Shown: positions 36,827 through 44,345 of the stretch, in pieces
Numbering within the stretch: the first letter of the stretch is position 1
Layout of the letters: every line of letters starts with the position of its first letter
DNA from: Sporosarcina sp. Marseille-Q4063
GTDB lineage: Bacteria > Bacillota > Bacilli > Bacillales_A > Planococcaceae
NCBI RefSeq assembly: GCF_018309085.1
Contig: NZ_CP070502.1
Span: 124,001-188,000 of the forward strand
Length of the DNA stretch: 64,000 nucleotides
Reading direction: 5' to 3'
Made by a program: the position numbers and the translations under genes
Notes under the pieces: generated by a model
Told to the model about the DNA's origin: nothing
The model's database searches: none
The model's input: the letters and a program-made list of their open reading frames with translations, nothing else

Positions 36827-37471
36827 TTGACGACTATCATTACGTACGATTCTTATATTGCCGGTCTTCTTAAAGAAAAAAATTCTTTTATTATTGAAAT
36901 GGAAGAATACGCCGAAAAGCACCATGTGCCGATAATGGATAGCAGTGCAATCGAAACATTATTAGGATTATTATCGATCCAGAAACCAGACCGAATTCTT
37001 GAAATCGGCAGTGCGATTGGCTATTCGGCGATTCGAATGGCTCAATCCTTACCGGATACATTTATAACGACAATCGAACGAGATCAGGAACGTTATTTAA
37101 AAGCCGTTGATTATATTGAAGCAGCAGACTTATCCAATCGAATTCAAATTATTGAAGCCGATGCGTTATTACTAGAAAGTGAACTAATTGCCGGTGAACC
37201 ATACAATGCACTTTTTATCGATGCGGCGAAAGGGCAATACAAACGTTTTTTTGAAAAGTATTCGCCTTTCATTTCGTCTGGAGGAGTTATTTATTGCGAT
37301 AACATGTTCCTGCATGGTATGGTTTTGCGGGATGATAAAGAACTGCCAAGACGAAAACGCACGATGGTTCGGAATTTGAAGAGCTTTACGCGTTGGGTAC
37401 TGAATCATCCCGATTATGTTACATCGCTCTTTCCGCTAGGTGACGGAATATTGATAGCAATTAAAAAATAA
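36827..37471 (+). CDS. trmR: tRNA 5-hydroxyuridine methyltransferase TrmR (YrrM)
   Basis: Class I O-methyltransferase of 214 aa. In B. subtilis this protein methylates 5-hydroxyuridine at tRNA position 34 to 5-methoxyuridine. The SAM site is ILEIGSAIGYSAIRMA, the metal-binding Asp is in LFIDAAKGQYKRFFE, and the second is in GGVIYCDNMFLHG. The start is uncertain: the TTG at 36827 gives a length matching homologues but directly abuts GGAG (36823-36826). AAGGAA lies 13 nt upstream, and an ATC at 36836 sits at ideal distance from GGAG. The U32-peptidase-like hydroxylation genes (yrrN/yrrO) that follow it in B. subtilis are absent; udk is next. Confidence 0.88.
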   Translation: MTTIITYDSYIAGLLKEKNSFIIEMEEYAEKHHVPIMDSSAIETLLGLLSIQKPDRILEIGSAIGYSAIRMAQSLPDTFITTIERDQERYLKAVDYIEAADLSNRIQIIEADALLLESELIAGEPYNALFIDAAKGQYKRFFEKYSPFISSGGVIYCDNMFLHGMVLRDDKELPRRKRTMVRNLKSFTRWVLNHPDYVTSLFPLGDGILIAIKK

Positions 37472-37525
37472 CGACAGTCACAAATTATCTTGAAGGATAT
37501 CTGCCGATAAAGGGGTAAAGAAGAA

Positions 37526-38188
37526 ATGAAGTCCACTAAACCACTTGTTATCGGAATCGCTGGTGGTTCTGGTTCAGGTAAGACAAGCGTTACAAACTCA
37601 ATTTATAATGTTTTTAAGGACCATTCAGTTGTTGTGATTGGTCAAGATTACTATTATAAAGATCAATCGCATTTGGCGTTTGAAGAACGTCTTGAAACGA
37701 ACTATGATCATCCATTTGCATTCGATACAGATTTACTAATAACACATTTACACAAGCTTCTAAAGCGCGAAAGCATCGAAAAACCGATTTATGATTACGC
37801 TATGCATACGAGATCTGATGAGACGGAGATAATCGAGCCTAAAGATGTTATTATTCTCGAAGGCATTTTAGTGTTGGAAGATGTTAGGCTAAGGGACTTA
37901 ATGGATATTAAGTTATATGTTGACACGGATGCCGACCTGCGTATTATTAGACGTATCACGCGTGACATTAACGAACGGGGCAGGACGGTCGATTCCGTCG
38001 TCGATCAGTATCTGACCGTAGTTCGTCCAATGCACAATCAATTCATCGAACCGACAAAGAAATATGCAGATATTATCGTGCCAGAAGGCGGGCACAATAA
38101 AGTTGCAATTGACTTAATGGTCACAAAAATAAAAACAATTCTTGAAAATGGAACGAATCTATATTATGATAATGACAGAAAATCATAG
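37526..38188 (+). CDS. udk: Uridine kinase
   Basis: Phosphorylates uridine and cytidine in pyrimidine salvage. The 220-aa protein has Walker A GGSGSGKT (residues 13-20), the substrate-binding Asp in [12 protein letters not shown], and the family segment [13 protein letters not shown], then [36 protein letters not shown]. Typical length. The ATG follows AAAGGGGTAAAG. It is separated from greA by an intrinsic terminator overlapping the short gap. Placement between trmR and greA follows the Bacillus order minus yrrN/yrrO. Confidence 0.95.
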   Translation: MKSTKPLVIGIAGGSGSGKTSVTNSIYNVFKDHSVVVIGQDYYYKDQSHLAFEERLETNYDHPFAFDTDLLITHLHKLLKRESIEKPIYDYAMHTRSDETEIIEPKDVIILEGILVLEDVRLRDLMDIKLYVDTDADLRIIRRITRDINERGRTVDSVVDQYLTVVRPMHNQFIEPTKKYADIIVPEGGHNKVAIDLMVTKIKTILENGTNLYYDNDRKS

Positions 38189-38197
38189 AGATTAACC

Positions 38198-38238
38198 ACT
38201 ATGTCGCATACTCAAAAATAAAGCGGCATAGTATTTTT
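38198..38238 (+). terminator. Terminator between udk and greA
   Basis: ACTATGTCGC (38198-38207) with GCGGCATAGT (38223-38232, one G-U), then ATTTTT. It leaves room for read-through into greA. Confidence 0.7.
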
Positions 38239-38266
38239 ATGAATAGTATTATGAGGAGTGATGGGA

Positions 38267-38743
38267 ATGATTACGGAAAAAAAGTTTCCGATGACTGCCG
38301 CTGGTAAACTTAAGCTGGAAGAAGAACTCGAACATTTAAAAATGGTGACGCGTAGAGAAGTCGTAGAACGCATTAAAATCGCCCGAGATTTTGGTGACTT
38401 GTCGGAAAACTCGGAGTACGATTCAGCGAAAGAAGAGCAGTCATTTGTCGAAGGTAGAATTTCTACGCTGGAAAAAATGATTCGAAATGCGGTTATCATT
38501 AAAGAGTCGGAATTTAATACGGATGAGGTTCATCTAGGGAATACGGTTACCTTTAAGGAACTACCTGACGGAGACGAAGAGACATATACAATTGTCGGTT
38601 CGGCCGAAGCGAATCCAATTGAAGGCCTAATCTCGAATGATTCACCGATTGCGAAAGGTTTACTTGGCCGATCGAAAGGCGATGTGGTTAGTATCAATAC
38701 GCCTGGAGGAGAAATGTCGGTTACGATTCTTGAAATAAAATAA
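38267..38743 (+). CDS. greA: Transcription elongation factor GreA
   Basis: Rescues backtracked RNA polymerase by stimulating transcript cleavage. At 158 aa it has the antiparallel coiled-coil domain (residues 1-75, [20 protein letters not shown] and [27 protein letters not shown]), with the acidic tip in [10 protein letters not shown], and the FKBP-like C-terminal domain ([24 protein letters not shown], ending in [12 protein letters not shown]). The ATG at 38267 has GAGGAG upstream; the in-frame GTG and ATG just before it lie within or beside that site. Followed by a strong terminator. Confidence 0.96.
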   Translation: MITEKKFPMTAAGKLKLEEELEHLKMVTRREVVERIKIARDFGDLSENSEYDSAKEEQSFVEGRISTLEKMIRNAVIIKESEFNTDEVHLGNTVTFKELPDGDEETYTIVGSAEANPIEGLISNDSPIAKGLLGRSKGDVVSINTPGGEMSVTILEIK

Positions 38744-38753
38744 TCGTCCGATA

Positions 38754-38780
38754 ACCGCCTTCTCATGAAGGCGGTTTTTT
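38754..38780 (+). terminator. Intrinsic terminator of greA
   Basis: ACCGCCTT (38754-38761) with AAGGCGGT (38768-38775) and a T-run. Confidence 0.92.
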
Positions 38781-38861
38781 CACTAAATGAAACAAAGCTA
38801 CCTCGATGCTCGTCTAATATAGAGTAGAAACAGTAAAATATAAAACGGGAGATGAAAAGTT

Positions 38862-39566
38862 ATGAATAAACCCGATAATAATTACTCTAGGCTGAACCGT
38901 AAAAGAGGACGCAATCGATCAGATAAAATTTTAAACATATTAATTGCTGTTGTTGTTCTCGCAATTATCATTACGGCGTCAATCATATTTTTGGGTGGAG
39001 ACAATAAAAATAAAGCTGATGTGAAATTACCAGACACAACTGAAGAAAATAGCCAAGACGATTCAACAAGTGAAGAAACTGACGGAACCGATAATATTGA
39101 CGCGTCAAGTGAAGATGAAGATGAGTCTGCGAATAGCGGTGATGAGTCGGGCACTGATGATGAAGAAGCAGATGAAACAACCGAAACTAAAGAAGAAGAA
39201 GAAGAAGCGGATCCGGGCGTTGTAAAATATGAATCATCAGACGACGCTGTTGTAAATGAAACAATCATCAAAACCGGATGGGAACCAATTGGCACATCGC
39301 AAACAGGTGAACATGTATCGCTATATGATGGAAAATCCGCGGATTGGCAGGAAAAAATCTCTGCAATTTCATATGCAACAGAATTACCTGAAGATGCATT
39401 AATTATTTGGAAAATCAAAAACGGCGGTAGCCCGCAAAAATCGATTGGAATTGTCTCGACAAAGGATAAAGTTGAGAAATACAGAGTGTATTTAGAATGG
39501 ATTGACGAAAAAGGCTGGAAACCCGTCAAGATGGATGTCCTGAATACGCTAGACTTTGATTATTGA
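38862..39566 (+). CDS. yrrS: DUF1510 membrane protein YrrS
   Basis: Single-pass membrane protein of 234 aa. A basic cytosolic N-terminus (RLNRKRGRNRSDK) is followed by a helix at residues 24-45 (ILNILIAVVVLAIIITASIIFL), a highly acidic, low-complexity extracytoplasmic linker (about 52-120, Asp/Glu/Ser/Thr) and a folded C-terminal DUF1510 domain (TGWEPIGTSQTGEHVSLYDGKSADWQEK to the end). The linker's mirror frame on the other strand is an artefact of its composition. In B. subtilis yrrS precedes the PBP gene pbpI; here mtnN follows instead. A role in envelope or spore biology is only suggested by that link. Confidence 0.85.
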   Translation: MNKPDNNYSRLNRKRGRNRSDKILNILIAVVVLAIIITASIIFLGGDNKNKADVKLPDTTEENSQDDSTSEETDGTDNIDASSEDEDESANSGDESGTDDEEADETTETKEEEEEADPGVVKYESSDDAVVNETIIKTGWEPIGTSQTGEHVSLYDGKSADWQEKISAISYATELPEDALIIWKIKNGGSPQKSIGIVSTKDKVEKYRVYLEWIDEKGWKPVKMDVLNTLDFDY

Positions 39567-39599
39567 TTTCTTACTATACGTAACGGTGGAGGTTTATTG

Positions 39600-40292
39600 A
39601 TGAAGATTGCAGTTATCGGCGCCATGGAAGAAGAAGTTGAGTTATTAAGAAAATCTATCGCATCATCGCAAACAACAGTTATTGCGAATATAGAATACAT
39701 TGAAGGCTCCATCGGGAATCATGAAGTAATTTTAGTGAAAAGTGGAATCGGGAAAGTTAACGCTGCAATGGCGACAACTATGCTTTTAGAAAAGTTCATG
39801 CCGGATGTCGTGTTGAATACCGGATCAGCAGGCGGTTTCAAGGAAAGGCTCGAAGTAGGGACTGTTGTCATTTCAAGTGAAGTCAGACACCACGACGTTG
39901 ATGTAACCGCATTTGGATACGAGTATGGACAGGTACCTCAACTACCGGCAGCCTATCTTGGCGATAAAAAACTTATAAAACTTGCCGTGGAAGCGGTAGA
40001 AGAGATTGGTGAACATCGGCACTCGATTGGTCTAATTGCATCAAGCGATACATTTATGAGTGATACGAGTCATGTCGATAAGGTTAGAAGCACTTTCCCG
40101 ACAATCATAGCCGCAGAGATGGAAGCCGCTGCGGTGGCGCAGGTTTGTCATCAATTTGAGACTCCGTTCGTTGTCATCCGTGCTCTTTCTGATATAGCGG
40201 GCAAGGAAGCGACAATGAGTTTCGATGAATTTCTGCCGGTTGCGGCGCTTCATTCAACACAAGTAATTTTACGGGTAATCTCGAAACTTTGA
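39600..40292 (+). CDS. mtnN: 5'-methylthioadenosine/S-adenosylhomocysteine nucleosidase
   Basis: Removes adenine from methylthioadenosine and SAH, clearing inhibitors of methyltransferases and polyamine synthesis. The 230 residues open MKIAVIGAMEEEVELL with the catalytic-site Glu, followed by GIGKVNAAMATTMLL, the purine-binding NTGSAGGF, and IIAAEMEAAAVAQVCH with the ribose-binding Met-Glu. ALSDIAG near the C-terminus supplies the catalytic Asp. GGTGGAGG precedes the ATG at 39600; a TTG one codon earlier is closer to the SD site and less likely. Confidence 0.95.
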   Translation: MKIAVIGAMEEEVELLRKSIASSQTTVIANIEYIEGSIGNHEVILVKSGIGKVNAAMATTMLLEKFMPDVVLNTGSAGGFKERLEVGTVVISSEVRHHDVDVTAFGYEYGQVPQLPAAYLGDKKLIKLAVEAVEEIGEHRHSIGLIASSDTFMSDTSHVDKVRSTFPTIIAAEMEAAAVAQVCHQFETPFVVIRALSDIAGKEATMSFDEFLPVAALHSTQVILRVISKL

Positions 40293-40364
40293 GCACTTCA
40301 TGGTAATATATAGATAGTGAATGGAATTCAATTTTATTTAGCGGTTTTAGGGAGGGATCTCGGT

Positions 40365-40445
40365 ATGTTTTTTCTGATGGCTGGCGTTTTTATGGTTGCA
40401 GTAATTGTATCTATTGTTATTTTACGTGAAATCGGAACTGAGTAA
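40365..40445 (+). CDS. 26-aa membrane microprotein, not recognised
   Basis: Small ORF, MFFLMAGVFMVAVIVSIV then ILREIGTE and TAA. It would form a single membrane helix (about residues 2-20) with a short charged C-terminus. A strong SD site GGGAGGG (40350-40356) lies 8 nt before the ATG, and a 14-bp intrinsic terminator begins 11 nt after the stop, so it looks like a real, separately bounded gene. It sits between mtnN and the sigK region. I do not recognise a family, and proximity to sigK does not prove a sporulation role. It is too short for most gene callers. Confidence 0.65.
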   Translation: MFFLMAGVFMVAVIVSIVILREIGTE

Positions 40446-40456
40446 TCAGTAGAAAG

Positions 40457-40503
40457 AGGCGTTTCCGTTTAGGATAATACTCCCAAACGGAAACGCCTTT
40501 TTA
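40457..40503 (+). terminator. Intrinsic terminator after the 26-aa ORF
   Basis: AGGCGTTTCCGTTT (40457-40470) pairs perfectly with AAACGGAAACGCCT (40485-40498), then T-run. Confidence 0.92.
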
Positions 40504-40560
40504 TCTTAGTAAATTATAAAATTACTGACTGTAGAAATCTTCGAACAAAAGGATTTCACA

Positions 40561-40697
40561 TCCAGCTCCAGGCGCCAGCCCCTCGGGTCATAAGCAATCC
40601 AACTAGGAGGAATTGAGCTGCATTCTTCCCCAGCAAAGGACGCCACGTCGTTGGATTTCTTATGCCTGTCGGGGCTGAACGGGCGCCTTACGCTTTT
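40561..40697 (+). repeat. Family-1 dispersed repeat downstream of sigK
   Basis: Runs from TCCAGCTCCAGGCGCCAGCC to GGGCGCCTTACGCTTTT, 137 bp, with one hairpin module (40606-40629; arms GGAGGAAT/ATTCTTCC, loop TGAGCTGC). It ends 5 nt from the sigK stop. The variant CCTCGGGTCATAAGCAATCC is shared with the copy at 41563. Confidence 0.85.
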
Positions 40698-40702
40698 GTT
40701 CA

Positions 40703-41404
40703 TTATTCGTTATATTCATGTTTAAACAGTTGATATAATTTTACGATTGCGCGTTTCTCAATTCTTGAAACATAGCTTCTTGAAATATCGAGTTGCTCGG
40801 CAATTGCTTTTTGAGTCATTGGTTTGTCATCCAAAAGACCATATCGGCGTTGAATTATTTCTAACTCTCTGCCGTCAAGTTTTCCAAGATGTTTATAAAG
40901 CCTTTCTTTTCGTTCGTTCTGTTCAACAGTATCGATTGGAGACTCATCGTCGGTTTGAAGTAAATCCGCAATTTGTAATGATTGCCCATCATTGTCTCCA
41001 CCGATCGGTTCAAAAAGCGAAACGTCTTTTTGTACTTTTTTTTGTGTGCGAAGATACATTAGTATTTCGTTTTCGATACAACGTGCTGCATAAGTTGCTA
41101 GTTTTGTTTTCCGGTCTGGCGTAAATGTATTTACCGCTTTCATTAGGCCAATTGTTCCAATTGAAATATAATCATCAAGTAGTTCGTGTTTTGGATGAAA
41201 CTTCTTTACGATATGTGCCACTAAACGCATATTGCGTTCAATAAGCTCATCCCTTGCGTCGAAGTCTCCTTCCGCGAGCCTTGCGAGACATGCGGCTTCT
41301 TCTTCTTTAGATAGGGGGCGTTTAAACGCTTGCCCTCGGATATAGCCGAGCACTGCAGGTATTTCAAGCCACAGCTGAACAATCGACAATACAAACCCGC
41401 TCAT
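40703..41404 (-). CDS. sigK: Sporulation sigma factor K precursor
   Basis: Late mother-cell RNA polymerase sigma factor, made as inactive pro-sigma-K and cleaved by SpoIVFB. The 233-aa chain begins with a hydrophobic pro-sequence (about residues 1-21, MSGFVLSIVQLWLEIPAVLG) followed by YIRGQAFKRPLS, where cleavage would occur. Region 2 is NMRLVAHIVKKF to TYAARCIENEILMYLR and region 4 is the C-terminal helix-turn-helix QKAIAEQLDISRSYVSRIEKRA. The gene is continuous, with no skin-type insertion. The ATG at 41404 has the perfect SD site CAGGAGGTG. Direct repeats lie on both sides. Upstream is a pair of SpoIIID-like sites. Confidence 0.95.
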   Translation of the reverse strand: MSGFVLSIVQLWLEIPAVLGYIRGQAFKRPLSKEEEAACLARLAEGDFDARDELIERNMRLVAHIVKKFHPKHELLDDYISIGTIGLMKAVNTFTPDRKTKLATYAARCIENEILMYLRTQKKVQKDVSLFEPIGGDNDGQSLQIADLLQTDDESPIDTVEQNERKERLYKHLGKLDGRELEIIQRRYGLLDDKPMTQKAIAEQLDISRSYVSRIEKRAIVKLYQLFKHEYNE

Positions 41405-41473
41405 CGGGCCACCTCCTGTGTCGTTGTATGACAGCATATGCGGTCGGGTTATGACTAATGATTGATTTTTTAG

Positions 41474-41500
41474 TCGGACAGGCGCTACAGTATGTCCTTT
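41474..41500 (-). promoter_or_regulatory. Possible SpoIIID-binding pair upstream of sigK
   Basis: TCGGACAGGC on the plus strand (41474-41483) and AAGGACATAC on the minus strand (41500-41491) each match the SpoIIID consensus WWRRACARNY at 9 of 10 positions and face each other, 70-97 nt upstream of the sigK ATG. A CATATGCT at 41440-41433 (minus strand) could be a sigma-E -10. SpoIIID and sigma-E drive sigK in Bacillus; the match here is by eye. Confidence 0.35.
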
Positions 41501-41562
41501 TTTATAGCTTAGAAACTATAAATTTTTCTACTGTGGATATCCTTTGCCATAGAGATTTCACG

Positions 41563-41790
41563 TCTAACTACAGGCGCCAGCCCCTCGGGTCATAAGCAAT
41601 CCAGCAAGGAAGAATTGAACTGCATTCTTCCCCAAGGAAGAATTGAACTGCATTCTTCCCCAAGGAAGAATTGAACTGCATTCTTCCCCAAGGAAGAATT
41701 GAACTGCATTCTTCTTAGACAAAGGACAAAGGACGTCACGTCGGTGGATTGCTTATGCCTGTCGGGGCTAGACGGGCGCCTTCCGTTTTT
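41563..41790 (+). repeat. Family-1 dispersed repeat upstream of sigK, with internal expansion
   Basis: Starts TCTAACTACAGGCGCCAGCC and ends GGGCGCCTTCCGTTTTT. At 228 bp it is about 90 bp longer than its relatives because the hairpin module is present four times (41608-41715). AAAGGAC is also doubled (41721-41734). Same orientation and sequence variant as the copy at 40561. The gap 41405-41874 holds this repeat, the sigK control region and the yqeG promoter; no gene is seen. Confidence 0.85.
41608..41715 (+). repeat. Tandem array of four 28-bp hairpin units
   Basis: Units start at 41608, 41636, 41664 and 41692, exact 28-bp period. Each is arm GGAAGAAT, loop TGAACTGC, arm ATTCTTCC plus the spacer CCAA. 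The first three are identical; the fourth ends TTCTT in place of TTCC. Confidence 0.97.
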
Positions 41791-41828
41791 GTTATAAACC
41801 AGAACAATTCATTATCCTACTGTTGTTA

Positions 41829-41837
41829 TGTTATAAT
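41829..41837 (+). promoter_or_regulatory. Extended -10 promoter for the yqeG operon
   Basis: TGtTATAAT (41829-41837), 37 nt before the yqeG start and just after the repeat. The -35 is weak. Confidence 0.55.
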
Positions 41838-41874
41838 ATTTTTTAGAATCTAGTTTTGAATCGGAGTGAATAGG

Positions 41875-42390
41875 TTGTATAAACGCTTTTTACCAGATGA
41901 ATTCGTGAAAGATGTTTTCCATATAAAGCCTGAAAAGTTGGTTGAAAAGGGTATTAAAGGAATTATTACAGATTTAGATAACACGCTTGTAGAATGGGAT
42001 CGTCCTGAAGCAACCCCTGAAATAATCGAGTGGTTAAAAGGGATGCAGGCTGCAGGCATTCAAGTTACAATCGTTTCAAACAATAACGAAGGTCGAGTTA
42101 AAGTTTTTTCGGATCCTTTAGGTATTCCTTTTGTTTTTGACGCGCGAAAGCCGCTACTGAAATCGTTCGTGAAAGCCCGTAAACTTATGGGGATTGAAAA
42201 AGAAGAAACCGTTGTCATTGGAGACCAACTTTTAACTGATATACTCGGAGGGAATCGTAAAGGACTACATACGATACTTGTCGTGCCTGTTGCAACTTCA
42301 GATGCATTTTTCACGAAGTTTAACCGCATGATTGAAAGAAGAATTATGGCTGGCCTAAAGCGCCGCGGTCTAATTACTTGGGAGGAATAA
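41875..42390 (+). CDS. yqeG: YqeG family HAD phosphatase
   Basis: HAD-superfamily phosphatase of 171 aa, related to phosphatidylglycerophosphate phosphatases; its substrate in Firmicutes is not established to my knowledge. Motif I DLDNTLVEWDRP gives the nucleophile Asp and general acid, TIVSNNNE is motif II and GDQLLTDILGGN motif IV. Two starts are possible: GTG at 41866 overlaps the GGAG site, while TTG at 41875 is 8 nt after it and gives MYKRFLPDEFVKD, which aligns with homologues. I choose the TTG. yqeH starts 2 nt after its stop. First gene of a long operon reaching yqeM. Confidence 0.88.
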   Translation: MYKRFLPDEFVKDVFHIKPEKLVEKGIKGIITDLDNTLVEWDRPEATPEIIEWLKGMQAAGIQVTIVSNNNEGRVKVFSDPLGIPFVFDARKPLLKSFVKARKLMGIEKEETVVIGDQLLTDILGGNRKGLHTILVVPVATSDAFFTKFNRMIERRIMAGLKRRGLITWEE

Positions 42391-42392
42391 CT

Positions 42393-43490
42393 GTGGACGA
42401 CATTAAATGTATAGGTTGCGGCATTACAATTCAAACTGAAAACGCCGATAAAGAAGGTTATGCACCAGCGAGTTCATTATCGAATGAAGAACTAGTATGC
42501 CGACGTTGTTTCCGCCTCAGGAATTATAATGAGCTTCAGCCCGTTTCGTTGACTGGCGATGATTTCTTAAATATCTTGAATGGTATTGGGAAGAAAAAGG
42601 GTATAGTCGTTAAAATTGTTGACATCTTTGATTTTAATGGCAGTTGGATTTCAGGGTTGCACCGCTTTGTCGGTAATAAGGATATTTTATTAATCGGTAA
42701 TAAAGTGGATTTATTGCCCAAGTCGATTAACCCCAACCGGGTCATTAATTGGATGAAGGCGGAGGCGTCAAAACTTGGATTGAAGCCGGTGGATGTCTTA
42801 CTTGTTTCAGCCTATAAAGGCCAGGGGATGGAAGAAGCACTCGCGGCAATTGACTCTATCCGCCGCGGTAAAGATGTCTATGTGGTCGGATGCACAAATA
42901 CCGGCAAATCGACTTTTATTAATCGAATCATTAAAGGTGAAACAGGTATCGGCAATGTTATTACGACATCACATTTTCCTGGAACGACGCTCGACCTTGT
43001 CGAAATCCCGTTCGAAGATGGGAAAGCTATTTATGATACGCCCGGAGTTATTAATGATCATCAAATCGCTCATTATCTCGACGAAAAAGATTTGAAAGCA
43101 ATCACACCTAAAAAAGAACTAAAACCTAAAGTGTTTCAACTAAATTCGGAGCAAACATTGTTTCTTGGCGGGTTGGCCCGTTTCGACTTTATTTCAGGCG
43201 AACGCTCATCGTTTATGGTTTATGTTTCGAATGACATTGAGATTCACCGAACGAAATTATCAAACGCAGACGCATTGTATGAAAAGCATGTGGGTGCCAT
43301 GCTTACACCGCCATCGGAAAAATCGCTAGAAAAGCTTCCGTCATTTGTTCGACATGAGTTTTCTATTAAAAATTCGAAAACGGATATTGTAATATCAGGT
43401 CTAGGCTGGATCACTCTTCAACGACCTGGCGTTATCGCAGTTTACGTTCCAAGAGGTGTAGATGTAGTTCTCCGACCATCTCTAATCTAA
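42393..43490 (+). CDS. yqeH: Ribosome-assembly GTPase YqeH
   Basis: Circularly permuted GTPase needed for 30S subunit maturation. The 365-aa protein has an N-terminal zinc finger (CIGCG and CRRCF), G4 (IGNKVDLLPKS) placed before G1 (CTNTGKSTFIN) and G3 (YDTPGVIN), the order typical of permuted GTPases, and a C-terminal RNA-binding domain. The GTG at 42393 is 8 nt after GGAGG (42381-42385) that overlaps the yqeG end; the frame opens earlier, but MDDIKCIGCG is the usual beginning. Confidence 0.93.
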   Translation: MDDIKCIGCGITIQTENADKEGYAPASSLSNEELVCRRCFRLRNYNELQPVSLTGDDFLNILNGIGKKKGIVVKIVDIFDFNGSWISGLHRFVGNKDILLIGNKVDLLPKSINPNRVINWMKAEASKLGLKPVDVLLVSAYKGQGMEEALAAIDSIRRGKDVYVVGCTNTGKSTFINRIIKGETGIGNVITTSHFPGTTLDLVEIPFEDGKAIYDTPGVINDHQIAHYLDEKDLKAITPKKELKPKVFQLNSEQTLFLGGLARFDFISGERSSFMVYVSNDIEIHRTKLSNADALYEKHVGAMLTPPSEKSLEKLPSFVRHEFSIKNSKTDIVISGLGWITLQRPGVIAVYVPRGVDVVLRPSLI

Positions 43491-43502
43491 GGAGGGCTAA
43501 TA

Positions 43503-44345
43503 ATGAAAAAATGGTACGCTGTAATTGGCGATCCAATCAGTCAATCGATGTCTCCAAGTATGCATGATGAATGGTTTGAAAATAACGAGCTGCAGGCAAC
43601 TTACATTCCAGTCCATGTTAAAGAAGAAAACCTTGAGGACGCGGTTCTCAGTTTGAAAACTCTAGGTTGCAGTGGGTGGAATGTGACAGTTCCGCATAAA
43701 AGTTCAATTATCCAATATTTGGATGAAATTGACTCATTTGCGCAACAAATGAACGCGGTCAATACGGTAGAAGTGCTTCCAAATGGTTTACTGCGTGGAT
43801 CAAATACGGATGGACCAGGATTTGTCCGCTCACTTGAAGAGTTATACGAAGTGCGGTGTAAAGAAAGCAAAGTGTTGATAATCGGTGCGGGCGGTGCGGC
43901 GCGTGGAATTGGTTATGCCCTTCATAAAGCTGGCTACGGTCCAATTACTTTTACGAATAGAACGTTAGACAAAGCCAGGCAATTATGCACCGAAATACCG
44001 GAAGCAAAAGCTCTGACTATAGCGGAAGCCGAACAATCATTGTCAACGTATCGTCTGATTATCCAGACGACTTCAGTCGGTATGAACTTCGCGCAAAAAG
44101 GCATGCCATTAAATCCGGAAAATATTGCTGATGGAACTGTCGTTGCCGATATTATTTATAATCCCCTTAAAACTGAATTTCTTATAGAAGCTGAAAAAAG
44201 AGGGGCATTTATACTAAATGGCACTGGGATGTTTGTTCATCAAGGCGCGCTTGCATTTGAAAAGTGGACAGGCATTCGTCCGAATACAGAAGAAATGAAT
44301 GAAAAAATTACAGATACACTTGGAGGTACTTATGTTAACAGGTAA
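43503..44345 (+). CDS. aroE: Shikimate dehydrogenase
   Basis: NADPH-dependent reduction of 3-dehydroshikimate in aromatic amino-acid synthesis. The 280 residues contain the shikimate site (GDPISQSMSPSMHDEWF), the catalytic Lys in VTVPHKSSI, the catalytic Asp in NTDGPGFVRSL, the nucleotide-binding loop GAGGAARGIGYAL, and the C-terminal DIIYNPLKTEFL, GTGMFVHQGALAFEKWTG. SD site AAGGAGGG. The last 14 nt overlap the start of yqeI, whose SD site lies inside aroE. Confidence 0.96.
   Translation: MKKWYAVIGDPISQSMSPSMHDEWFENNELQATYIPVHVKEENLEDAVLSLKTLGCSGWNVTVPHKSSIIQYLDEIDSFAQQMNAVNTVEVLPNGLLRGSNTDGPGFVRSLEELYEVRCKESKVLIIGAGGAARGIGYALHKAGYGPITFTNRTLDKARQLCTEIPEAKALTIAEAEQSLSTYRLIIQTTSVGMNFAQKGMPLNPENIADGTVVADIIYNPLKTEFLIEAEKRGAFILNGTGMFVHQGALAFEKWTGIRPNTEEMNEKITDTLGGTYVNR

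Noticed and set aside
38882..39529. 215-codon frame opposite yrrS
   Set aside because: It mirrors the low-complexity Asp/Glu/Ser/Thr linker of YrrS, giving a serine-rich antisense frame with no SD site or start context.
41423..41430. CATACAAC as the sigma-E -10 of sigK
   Set aside because: A good hexamer match, but the predicted start falls within the SD site and no -35 lies at the right distance.
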